Shown: piece after piece, positions 47,784 through 57,054 of the stretch
How positions within the stretch are numbered: the first letter of the stretch is position 1
Layout: every line of letters starts with the position of its first letter
Source: Collybiopsis luxurians FD-317 M1
Lineage: Eukaryota; Basidiomycota; Agaricomycetes; Agaricales; Omphalotaceae
Direction of reading: 5' to 3'
DNA: 64,000 bases
NCBI GenBank assembly: GCA_000827265.1
Contig: KN834822.1
Coordinates: forward strand, 13,160-77,159
The notes under the pieces: generated by a model
Databases searched by the model: none
Seen by the model: the letters and a program-made list of their open reading frames with translations, nothing else
Told to the model about the DNA's origin: nothing
Translations under genes and position numbers: made by a program

Positions 47784-48478
47784 TGTTAGGACCTTTACTA
47801 CCTTTGTTGTTAGAAGCTTGTAGCAGGTTCAGTGAGTAGAAAGTAATTTATTATACCACAGCTGAGACAGAGTATGCGATGGGGAGTTGCTACGTACAAC
47901 AAGTGATCAAGTCCTGTATGGTTTGAGTATTTGATATAGAGGAATGATCCTCAAGTGTCGAATAACAATTCTAATAGCTCAGTGTGACTAGAGATTGTAT
48001 ATCAAAAGAACTTATTAAGATGGTATTAACAAGGGTTGACTCAGAAGGTTCATGACTTGGTGTCCGTTTACCCTACGAGACGGAATATTTGAAAGGCTAC
48101 GGCAGTCGAATAGTCTTGTCAATCAGTTCAACAAGTGAGAAGTGGATATGCCAATGACTCAGTGTCAATGGGGTTTGCTTGACTCAGTGTTAAGCAGAAT
48201 AATATTATAGGCTAGTGAACAAGAGAACAGAAACAACACAGATCAAGACAGTTCAGGTAATAACAGCATTATTGTGAGATATGTAAGTACAAGGCTTTTA
48301 TACTCTGCAGGAAGACATGTGGTCTTGTGAATAGGAGTTGAAATGAGTAATTGATTAGCTCATCTTGAGAAACGCATGTCGAATATGGGGAGTCAGGGTT
48401 AATTAGTAGGGCTATCATCAAGTCATGGGGTGAGTGTACTGGTTGGAAAGAGCGAAAAAAATAGCGTAGGGCATAACA
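47784..48478 (-). repeat. 5' LTR of Gypsy copy 2 (695 bp)
   Basis: Pairs with 34731-35425. TATAAAAG on the minus strand at 48302-48295; predicted RNA start near 48,270. It is followed on the plus strand by target duplication TGGGA (48479-48483). Confidence 0.97.
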
Positions 48479-48793
48479 TGGGATTGATAAAATATTTCCA
48501 GTGAAATTCGGACCATTTTGCAAAAATAATTTCAGTAGGTTTTACTGGTGAGATTTATTCAGATTTTCCATTGACATTTTTCACTTTTTTCAATACAATT
48601 TTCTAGTGTAAAAGGAATCATATTCCTAATAAATTTTCGAAAGAGAAAAACTTCAATTTTCGATATAAAATTTTGGTAATAATTTTTGACACAAAATTTT
48701 GGGTCCGCCACAGTGTGTACTGCCCACTTGCAAATCTGTAGTAACGGACCATACCACTAAAGCCTGAAAGTGAGTTATAGATGGAATGATCAT

Positions 48794-50483
48794 TCACAAG
48801 CTAGAGAAATGGAGCTGTTCAGGGGCAAGGTGGCCAAGAATAAAGTACCTGGATGAACTGGCAGCCCTGATTTAAGATTGGTTCAAGTGTGACAGCATTA
48901 GCATGCCATGCTTGTCATTGGTCTGAATTTTGTTTTTGACATGATGAGTGCTTATGTTATTGCTTATAACTCATGTTTGACTTATGTGGTATGTATATAG
49001 AGTACTCATTTAATGGATCACCTTGCTTGCAAGATCTATTCCACACCTGTAAATTACATTTTGATGAGATCATTTCTCACATATTCAAATGTGTTTTTGG
49101 CTCAAAAGCAAATAGACACCCAGCATGATATTTTGGCACTTAATATTAACCAGACTGTCTTTGCTTCCTTCTTCATTGTCATAGACATCTGCTTAACTCT
49201 TCTTTTTTCTTCATATGTGCCAAGAAGGTGAGGACCAAAAGGACTGACAAGCGAAACCCAGGCTATTGTACAGGATTCATGAATAATCTGCCACTTGGTG
49301 CTCATCAATGAAACCATCTCCAGTGTGCAAGCAAGGTTTTGCCCATGTGAGTGGAGCCTTTATCCTAATGGAATGGTCACATCCTGGCCACATCCCGGCC
49401 ATACATACAGTGGACATACAAAGAGATGTCACTGCCTTATATGGTAACCCACAAAATGTGGAGGTTTTGGCTTGGTTTTTTTGGCCTGTCCAAGCCTTCT
49501 CTTATGCTTTTGTCCATTGTAAAATTTTAATTGGTAGTTATTCGACATCTACACCCTATGGTAGTCAGTTTGTGTTCACAAAACAAGGCTGGAGTGCAGG
49601 TGGGAGCAACTCTTCCATATATGGAGTGACATCTTTTTCTGCATCTACTGTACGCTCATAATAAGGCCTTACCAGTTGCATTAGTCAACATTTCACAAAA
49701 TGCGCTGCACTTGTCCAAACCATCTAACTGAGCAAGAACTAAGTGCTATGCGCTTGGTGCAATAGGGCACCGGGATGCATTGAGGGAGAGGATCAAATGA
49801 TTCAGTGAGAACCCTGTATGCTGGCAATCTGCGATGCTTCCTTCCCTTTCCTTTCTACATTGGTATCTGATTCAGAAGCCTTTTGCATGGAGCAACTTGT
49901 TCTCATCGCAGTGAGTTGTTGATCTTCCGCTGCAGGACTCCAGGAGGCCACCATCCATCTCAACATTGGGATATCTTTCTCAACTGTGACATCACATTTC
50001 AATGTTTTTGTTTTCTGTTCTTAACAGTTGTACATACTGACAGATCCAAATGAATTACCTAATTTGATTCCAATCTACCATACATACAAGGAACAAGAGG
50101 CTCACTGCAATATCTTAGTCATTGCAAGTCCCCTCACCACAAGCTGCCCCCTCCAAAAAAAAAAAAACAAATGACAATGGTCACTTGAATAACCCCATCC
50201 GAAAGCCTCATCTATCTGATCATGCCCAGACCTTCTGCAACACCAAAGAAATGCAAAACTTATTCGTTGCTTTTGCTCATCACCCATTCAATTCAAACTC
50301 TCCTTTGTTTCACCTCGAAATCCAATTTTCGCACAACTCATGAGTCTTCAACAGCAAGTTCTAATCTTTTCATGGCCAAAATCAATGCCTTTTATTAATT
50401 GATATTGAAAAGGAAGATTCAGTATTTTTGGAGCAAAATGCAGATTTAATTGTCTTCTTTTTTCAATAATTCTAATATCGGGC
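48794..50483. other. CpG-poor DNA, no gene recognised
   Basis: Contains the upstream flank of the split TM gene, a poly-A run (50155-50167) and an ORF of 117 codons at 49308-49661 without a known domain. Nothing else is supported. Confidence 0.5.
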
Positions 50484-50557
50484 TACGGTAGGCGGGAACC
50501 CCAAGGTTGATTTTTCAATTTTTAATTTTTATTGTTTATTGATTAACAATTTTGGCC
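50484..50557 (+). repeat. Left inverted repeat of the kinase-bearing element
   Basis: TACGGTAGGCGGGAACC...AACAATTTTGGCC, the inverted partner of 56147-56220. Confidence 0.9.
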
Positions 50558-50751
50558 AGCACATTCAGCATCATTGTTCTCTTTGCCACACCTTCACTCA
50601 TTTTGTTCCCCTTTGTTCCAGCCAATACTCTACACAATCTTTGTTGTCATGAACCTACATGCATTGGATAGAGTAGTCAATATTGGGGAACATTCAATAA
50701 ATAACATATATACAAATGAGAATGTAACTAGGCTTGTTTTCGATCAGTAAT

Positions 50752-52296
50752 CTACTTATAAGTGTCAAGAATATGAACCATTTTATTAAAGATAGCCCAC
50801 CCATTGTTACACTCAAGCTCTGGTTGTCCAATCTGGGTGTAAACCTGATATGCTAAGGCATCAAATTCATCTGAGACCCACCAGAATGCTTCAGCTTGGC
50901 TGACAACAATGCTATCTCGAAGAGCCTGTACAGCAGCAGGCTCAACTGGGCATCTGACATTCTGTAGATTGTATCTTTCAGGGAAATCAAAGACAGCCTG
51001 AGGGGAGACACCAGATGGGAGTCTCTTGTCATGTCAGTATCGGGGTGCACTATTATTGAAAGTATTTTTAAAGTCATCAAGATGTCGCTGAACAATCTTT
51101 GGCCAAAGCCATTGAAAGAGATTACTTAGTGTGTACAATGTTAGTGATTAATTTAAGCAAAGCCATGAGACATACAAATGAAGTTCATTGCCCACAATAA
51201 AGAAACCCTGCTCATACCCAGATGCAATAACTTGACGGATTGTTGTGCCCTTGGCTTTCTGCCAATATGACCATGTTGACTCAATAGGGATGTTATTGGT
51301 GCTCTGGAGTGATACAAATGTAGGGTACTGGGTCTCATCCAAATCAGGAAGATAGGCCATGCTATATTTATTGTGAGTCAGAACTGTCAATGATGGCAGT
51401 TGATATGAATATTACACCTACCGAAGTGAATGTTGGAATCCATACATAATTCCGGTCTCATTACCACCATCAACAGTCATCTGAAGGGGAATAACTAGAT
51501 ATTACAAGGGTCAGCACAATGAAATAGATACACAAAGTTGAAGGACCATTCACTATATCCATTTTCCTCCACAAAATCAAGGTAAACATGCCCAATTATG
51601 TGCTCATTCCGATCATTTGGAACAGTGTGCAATATCTGGATCTTGCCAATATGATCTCTCATGCCGTAGATTGGTATTCCAGCACCACCCATATGAAGTG
51701 CAAGCTTGCCTAGCTTCTCATGCCCATCAGCATGACATTATTCATTTATGCCAATACCACTGAGGTGCCCACAAATCTTCTTCTGCTTACTTCCCGCTGG
51801 GTCACAAAGTGCTGCACCTTCTGGGGCTTCCTCCTGTTGGATCTTTTGTATAGTATCCCTGCATTAAGTTGAGAATAAGAATTGAAACATGTCAATATAG
51901 CTAGTAAAGCATACTAACCTTGGTATTAAGATTCCATCAGTTTGAAGGTCTCATTTGATTTGTCGGGGTCCATTCCTTTGGCTTACATCCTTTGAAATCT
52001 TGTCACATATGAGAGCCTTAGAAAGAGAGTATGCAGGAGGTTTCCAGACTGAGGGTATGTCAAATTGATGATTCAGCTTGCACAAAGTTTCATGTCTGAA
52101 TGAAAGATGAGTTCCCAATCTAGTTAATAAAACCTGACACTTACTTGATTTTGTAGCCAAACTCCTTCTCGAGATAAAGGAGATGTAAATCGAGAGAAAG
52201 GCCTCGCAAGGCATACTTTCTCAAAGCATCCTTGAGAATATCATCTGGAGGACAAGTCCCATTATTGATTCCATTTGCACCAGTAGAGTTGACCAT
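50752..52296 (-). pseudogene. DDE (integrase-core-like) transposase with in-frame stops
   Basis: Six exons on the minus strand: 52296-52145, 52095-51919, 51858-51554, 51494-51422, 51361-51176, 51124-50752. All introns are GT-AG and the exons close in frame at 1266 nt, 421 residues. The candidate triad is Asp in CHADGHEKL, Asp in MTVDGGNETG and Glu in NNIPIESTW, with 42 residues between the second Asp and Glu. WLWPKIVQRHLDDF and RLPSGVSPQAVFD follow, as in integrase-core proteins common in agaricomycetes. In-frame stops: TGA 51953-51951, TAA 51740-51738, TGA 51036-51034. A TATATAAATA box lies ~57-66 bp upstream. It would cut and join element ends; the exact superfamily is uncertain. Confidence 0.75.
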
Positions 52297-52352
52297 ATGA
52301 GGAGAAGAAGTGAAGGAGTGTGTTGATGCAACACTTCTCCTCTTCCCTGCAG

Positions 52353-52362
52353 TATTTATATA
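52353..52362 (-). promoter_or_regulatory. TATA box of the transposase gene
   Basis: TATATAAATA on the minus strand, about 60 bp before ATG 52296. It faces away from the kinase promoter at 52,991, forming a divergent intergenic region of ~750 bp. Confidence 0.55.
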
Positions 52363-52990
52363 TCTACTGAACCATTGTGTACAGGCTTTTCAAAAATTGC
52401 CAACTTTGTACCCAGAAATAATAATCAAAGACAATAATGGATGTAGAACATAATATGAATTGGGAAAAAAACAAATGAGGGAGTTCATTCTTATCTATAC
52501 CAAAATGATGTCTCCATTATTCATTTCCATGAATAGCAATATACATTATGATTTAACCCATCTATTGTGGATAATGGGTTATAGGAATGATAATGAACTT
52601 GTTAATGTTGGCTCTTCTCAGAGTGTTATATACCTAAGTACATAGTATCTAGAATGTTCTATGAAATACTACAAGTTACTGGGTGATTAATAATGAACCT
52701 ATATGCAGTGCATCTACTATGTACTGCATCAGTGCATACCACTATTGGTACATATCAGATCTTCCAGATGCATGACATCATTGATCCACAACACCATCTA
52801 CTCATTGTGAAAACAAAAGCCAGAATTATTGCACAATGGTATTATACACAACAAAGGTGTAGCCTTTTTTGGATTATAATTTGGATTGTCATAGAAGTTT
52901 GCAATTAGACAATACCAAAGTAGACAGAATGAGGAAACTCTGAGTTGTCTTAGATGAAATTGCCATTTACGCTGCAACCTACTGACATCC

Positions 52991-52999
52991 TATAAAAAG
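52991..52999 (+). promoter_or_regulatory. TATA box of the alpha-kinase gene
   Basis: TATAAAAAG, 55 bp before ATG 53046. Confidence 0.6.
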
Positions 53000-53045
53000 G
53001 ACTCATAAATTCAAACTCATCCAATCATCCCCCATTTACTGCTCC

Positions 53046-55462
53046 ATGTCAGATAGTACACAAGAGACTGCACCCTCCACTCTCAACTTTACTCTCTGTC
53101 TTTTTCCTGAGGATCCCGAGGCATTTGTCTGTGGACGTCGCTTTCCTAAGAAAGTTGATCCTGGACAATGTGCAAGATGTGCCTTTATTACTATGGCTCC
53201 TTCTGATGCAGAGCAAGACAAGCGTCGGGTATATGTTTCATTTTTAAAGATCTTATACTCAGTGAACTAATGAACAATTTACTAGAACTTCCCATTCTGC
53301 CATGGATGTGCAGCCCCCATCTGATTTCTTGAAGGCAATTACTGTGGGGGTTGTGTGTCAGAGGAGCTGAATGCTACTAGTGCTACTCTGTTACATTCAG
53401 GACTGACTCCTCCAAGTACTGCTACACTCCCTATTCCTCATGAAGGACCACAAGTAGACTTGCATAATCTTCTCAAAAACTCTGCCACTGCCTGCTCTAA
53501 TGCAGCTCAGAAGCACATGGGGAAAACTCAAACCCCCACAGTGCCACTGACCACCAGTTCACTCAATGCTATTCGAGATGAAACTAGTGATGGTTCTCGT
53601 ATTCGGATTGTTGTTCTTCCTGCTGTACTCAAGAATAACAAGATTACAGAACTTTCACAAGTCAGGGTGTTCGACAATCTTCTTTGGGAAGAGACAGCTA
53701 TGCAAGGTATTGTTATCTTTCCTCATTCTATTATTTTTCAGAATGCTAATACCCTGAATCATATCTAGATATTTTCACAGATGTGGCTGAGCTGTGGAAC
53801 CGCAACTGGGACAGAGGTTCTCAGAATAGTCTTACCATCTATGGTTCCCTTTTACTTGCTAGTTTTCAACTTGACTCCTGATGCAATATGTAGAGATGAT
53901 ATTAATTTCCATTGGTGGCCTGCAAACATTCCCTTTGTGAAAGACTCCAATGTTGGAACATTGAAGGATTTCTATCATCTTCATCATCATCAACTTGACT
54001 CTAAACTCTATAAATATTGTCCCCCTTCACAATTTGGCAAAAAGCCAGAAGGACGCTATGCTGTTTTGCACGGGATAATCAAGGTACCACAGGTGAAGTA
54101 TCTGCACTACTATTGCAGAAAATCTATAGTATCTGAATATTACTTCAGTTTGAGCAGCGTACTGGATCAGCTGCACCTTCAGATATTCCAGGCTCCTCCC
54201 CATTCATCAAACCAGGTCCACTGAAGAACTTGAAGTGCAAGCATAACAGCAATGGCGAGAGCTCTTGCAACATCACATGTATGTTTTATATCTTGCCTTG
54301 CATATATTTTCATTGCCCATAAATGATTCTTCACAGCAGCAATGCCCTCAATGCAAGCACCGCTTGTATCTTCTTTCAGTGCTGTTGCTACCTCTTCCAC
54401 TGTTGTTGTTTTACACTACGCAACTATTACTCAAAATCGGGAAGATTTCAAACACATAGATGTCACTGTGACCTGGCCTGAGCAAGAAGGGATCTCAGCT
54501 AAGTTAGATGACAAACCATTTAGCAGTGGAAATGTCAAGGAAGCTTTCAATGTAAGTTTATGCCTGTTCATTTACTTCCTTTACTTATATACATGTATCA
54601 GCTCAAACTTCAAGATTCACCTGATTTATATGTTGCCAAATGTCTTTTCAATCCTTCAATACTTAATTCTCAGATGAATGCCAGCTCACCGGCGAAGAAT
54701 ACACAGGAACTTGAGTTTGAAGTTCAATGTCTCTACTATGTCAAGTTTTTTCTTGATTGGTTTATTAAAGAGGCTCGTGAATGAGGTGTTGACATTTCAA
54801 CCGGTGAGTTCTATTTTAGCTCAAACTATCTAATGAAACTTAGTTTTAATGCTAGGCCATCACCTTGATGTTACTCCTGTATGGCTTGCAAAAGAAGTTC
54901 ACTCCACTACCATCCCTACTCCTGCTGCTGGCATTTCTCTTGATGAAATTGGTTTCATCACCAATAATGAAGAAGATGTTGACATTACCATTTCCTGGCT
55001 CATTGAACCACGTCGTACCAATGCTGTGAGAAAATACAGTGGAACCAATATTCATGTTCAGCATAGCAGCAAGATGGGTTCAATTTTAACAGCTTTTGCT
55101 CACTCCACATATCAAGCAAGCAATGGAATGTTTGTACTTGCTGACATCCAAAGTATGCTACTTTTCCCTGGCTACATGTCTATTGACCTCCTTCACAGCT
55201 TGTATTGGCAAAAATGCAGATAGTGTTCTTTGTGAGCTTCTGTTTGATATTGGCATTCATTCATCGAACAAGTAAGTCTGTCTTCATCCAATTTGAGATG
55301 TTTTGACACAAGTTGTGACATATCTCTAGGCAATTTGGACTCAGTGACTACGGTGAACAAGGCATTTCTATTTTTAAGCAACAACACATTTGTAACCAGT
55401 GCTGCGAGGATTTGGGACTTGTGAGGTTCCAGGATGATGATGAAAGTACAGAAAGTGATTAG
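53046..55462 (+). pseudogene. Alpha-kinase (atypical protein kinase), decayed
   Basis: Starts at ATG 53046. Zinc-ribbon-like Cys pairs come first (CARC; FCHGC and YCGGC in exon 2, from 53286), then linker exons, then the kinase from about 54,330. N-lobe: AKLDDKPFSSGNVKEAF and YYVKFFL. C-lobe: DVTPVWLAKEVHS, SWLIEPRRTNAVRKYSGT, LTAFAHSTYQASNG, FVLADIQ, FGLSDYGEQGISIFKQQHICNQCC and DLGL; these end motifs are the alpha-kinase signature. Introns include 53229-53285, 53707-53768, about 54,552-54,673 and 55,151-55,197. Stops at 53322-53324 and 54782-54784 and a frame problem near 53,870 indicate decay. Alpha-kinases phosphorylate Ser/Thr and are expanded in agaricomycetes. Here it is a likely transposon cargo gene. 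Confidence 0.85.
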
Positions 55463-55535
55463 TAGTATATACTTTACTATTATATTTATGCCAGAGATTT
55501 GTGTATAAAGTTTCGGGAATACTTACAAAAGAAAG
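55330..55535. repeat. Segment repeated on both sides of a gap (copy A)
   Basis: The last kinase exon and 3' flank reappear almost unchanged at 55711-55915, immediately after the gap. See the findings: probably two overlapping contig ends. Confidence 0.9.
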
Positions 55536-55710
55536 NNNNNNNNNNNNNNNNNNNNNNNNNNNNNNNNNNNNNNNNNNNNNNNNNNNNNNNNNNNNNNNNN
55601 NNNNNNNNNNNNNNNNNNNNNNNNNNNNNNNNNNNNNNNNNNNNNNNNNNNNNNNNNNNNNNNNNNNNNNNNNNNNNNNNNNNNNNNNNNNNNNNNNNNN
55701 NNNNNNNNNN
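55536..55710. other. Assembly gap (175 N)
   Basis: Unresolved bases. Flanked on both sides by nearly the same ~205 bp sequence. Confidence 1.
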
Positions 55711-55915
55711 GGCAATTTGGACTCAGTGACTACGGTGAACAAGGCATTTCATTTTTAAGTCAACAACACATTTGTAACCAGTGCTGCGAGGATTTGGGAC
55801 TTGTGAGGTTCCAGGATGATGATGAAAGTACAGAAAGTGATTAGTAGTATATACTTTACTATTATATTTATGCCAGAGATTTGTGTATAAAGTTTCGGGA
55901 AGTACTTCAAAAGAA
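55711..55915. repeat. Segment repeated on both sides of a gap (copy B)
   Basis: Starts GGCAATTTGGACTCAGTGAC like copy A. It differs by a few small indels, such as in the poly-T after GGCATTTC, which look like sequencing or haplotype differences. Confidence 0.9.
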
Positions 55916-56146
55916 AGAAATTTGTATTTGAATGCACGCCTTGGAGATAACCAATGAAACCAGTGGTGCACTTGACACCCACCACCACTTTCATCGGCAA
56001 ACTCCACTAGTCAGTGCTCATCAGATTTGCCCTCATGTGAAGATAGTTCTTAAATTAAACTATACATATATGAGTTCGAGAATCCAGCAGACATTAGAAA
56101 GCTGCCTTTACTCTTGAGCATCATTATATAATCGGCCAAATATGTT

Positions 56147-56220
56147 GGCCAAAATTGTTAATCAATGAACAATAAAAATTAAAAATCAAAAAATCAACCT
56201 TGGGATTCCCGCCTACCATA
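56147..56220 (-). repeat. Right inverted repeat of the kinase-bearing element
   Basis: GGCCAAAATTGTTAATC...CCCGCCTACCATA, the inverted partner of 50484-50557. Confidence 0.9.
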
Positions 56221-56334
56221 ATCGGGCTCAAAAAGTTCCAAATTTTGAGTATTTTTTCAGTTGAAATCAAGAATTCATTTCAAATCTATTTACGGTAATA
56301 ATTACGGCTGAGAAAAATCAGAACCGCCGTAGTG

Positions 56335-56801
56335 AATAGAAGCAATTTGCCTTGGTAGAATCTGTGGGTGGCTAGCACTACTCATTGTCACAGATGACCT
56401 TAGGATTATTTATATTAGTTCTGGAAGCTGAAAGACTGCTTGGAGGAGTGTCAACCAGCAGTGTTTGAACATCAGTGTTGTAAGCTGTGAATGCCGGAGG
56501 AAGAGATTGCTCCAGTCGCTCCTCAAGAGTTGGCTATGAGTCCAATTTAATCCATTCAAATCCCTTGCCCATTTTTACTTGTAACTGTATGCATAGGAGT
56601 CACTGCATCGGATATCTGACTCTAATTCTTTTCTGTTTGTTAGATATTCCATTAGTTGATTATACTCAAGGTTTTCTGTAACCGCTGGAAGTGTGGAGCA
56701 GGTTCTAATGCACGCTACATCTGTACAAATATACAATAATCGCGCAGTAAGTGGAGTACTGGAAAAGAAGTATATTTTAATTCGAGCCGTGTGCTACATC
56801 T
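56335..56801. other. Intergenic, no gene recognised
   Basis: Short ORFs only. Ends with CATCT, the left target duplication of the Copia element. Confidence 0.5.
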
Positions 56802-56968
56802 TGTTGTGGATGTAATATGACATCACGCATCGGATACGCGTAAATGGCAGACACGTCAGAACAATAGTTTGTCCTGCTCCATTAGAATATTCTAGATCAA
56901 TTGTACGTAGGTATATAGGCTTGTGCATGAGCTAGTAATAGAGCAGATTTTCCCCAGTATCTTCAATA
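56802..56968 (+). repeat. 5' LTR of Copia (167 bp)
   Basis: Starts TGTTGTGGATG and ends CTTCAATA. TATATAGG at 56912-56919 is the likely promoter. AGAATATTCTAGA at 56884-56896 resembles a heat-shock element. Confidence 0.96.
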
Positions 56969-56980
56969 GGTTATGGGCCC
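56969..56980 (+). promoter_or_regulatory. Primer-binding site for half tRNA-iMet
   Basis: GGTTATGGGCCC directly follows the LTR and is the complement of GGGCCCAUAACC, the anticodon arm of initiator tRNA-Met. The same internal priming site is known for Drosophila copia, where a cleaved half-tRNA primes reverse transcription. Confidence 0.8.
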
Positions 56981-57054
56981 CGAGCCCCAACTGAATTCTT
57001 GCATATTCTAACTTAGCTCCTCATTGTAACTTGTCCTTCCACACTCATACCACC

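Larger units (their letters stand above)
34731..48478 (-). mobile_element. Ty3/Gypsy chromovirus, copy 2, full length, 13.7 kb
   Basis: Two 695 bp LTRs (34731-35425 and 47784-48478) bounded by a TGGGA target duplication (34726-34730 and 48479-48483). In element order on the minus strand: 5' LTR, self-priming PBS (47782-47771), very long gag (47755-43429), protease, RT, RNase H, integrase, chromodomain (to ~39,040), two antisense genes (plus strand, 35,625-38,879), a ten-base polypurine tract (35429-35438) and 3' LTR. Chromoviruses are usually about 5-7 kb, so this one is about twice as long. LTRs differ at about 45 sites by hand count, all but two transitions. Many TGA stops make it defective. 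Confidence 0.95.
34336..48715. mobile_element. CACTG-ended foldback MITE, split by Gypsy copy 2
   Basis: Left end CACTGCGGCGGACCC (34336-34350), right end GGGTCCGCCACAGTG (48701-48715). The flanks both show TGT, a 3 bp target duplication as in CACTA/EnSpm elements. Without the Gypsy insertion it is ~627 bp and almost entirely palindromic: left arm to about 34,630, centre near 34,650, right arm resuming 34,672-34,730 and 48,484-48,715. Superfamily assignment rests on ends and duplication length only. Confidence 0.8.
32298..48793 (-). pseudogene. Multi-TM membrane protein gene, split by two MITE insertions
   Basis: Minus strand. The ATG is at 48793; 26 codons run to 48716 and include a hydrophobic leader. 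The gene continues in frame at 34332 (QCKDIDNSRTLIQIVWSC, AWVSVHPNVPGP), then 34,000-33,270 (GWTQSHAFFALMGGF, FFFWWDKPQGVGCHI) and 33,260-32,894 (several TM helices). After the hAT-like MITE it ends at 32365-32298 with VQWTNFIPHI and TAG. These motifs are typical of a large agaricomycete family of unknown function with five to six TM segments. Frameshifts near 33,640 (one base lost before AKWAEHLPVTELE) and near 33,290 break the middle part. The 34,336-48,715 interval is a foldback MITE holding Gypsy copy 2. Confidence 0.85.
50484..56334. mobile_element. Probable DNA transposon with transposase and alpha-kinase cargo
   Basis: 74 bp inverted repeats, 50484-50557 and 56147-56220, match with five differences, all transitions. 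They enclose a DDE transposase gene (minus) and an alpha-kinase gene (plus), transcribed away from each other. The right side extends to a CACTACGGCGGTTC terminus (56334 inward on the minus strand), similar to the CACTG end of the MITE at 34,336. The matching outer left end is not recognisable and no target duplication could be fixed. In-frame stops in both genes show that this copy is decayed. Element identity is inferred from layout. Confidence 0.65.

Noticed and set aside
35636..47839. Numerous 60-110 codon ORFs on the strand opposite to Gypsy gag, pol and the antisense genes
   Set aside because: They are shadows of the real coding strands, with no domain, promoter or conservation in copy 1. 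Only the two antisense genes between pol and the 3' LTR meet those tests.
48269..48523. ORF on the minus strand inside the 5' LTR
   Set aside because: It overlaps the LTR promoter and the predicted RNA start and has no counterpart in the other LTRs.
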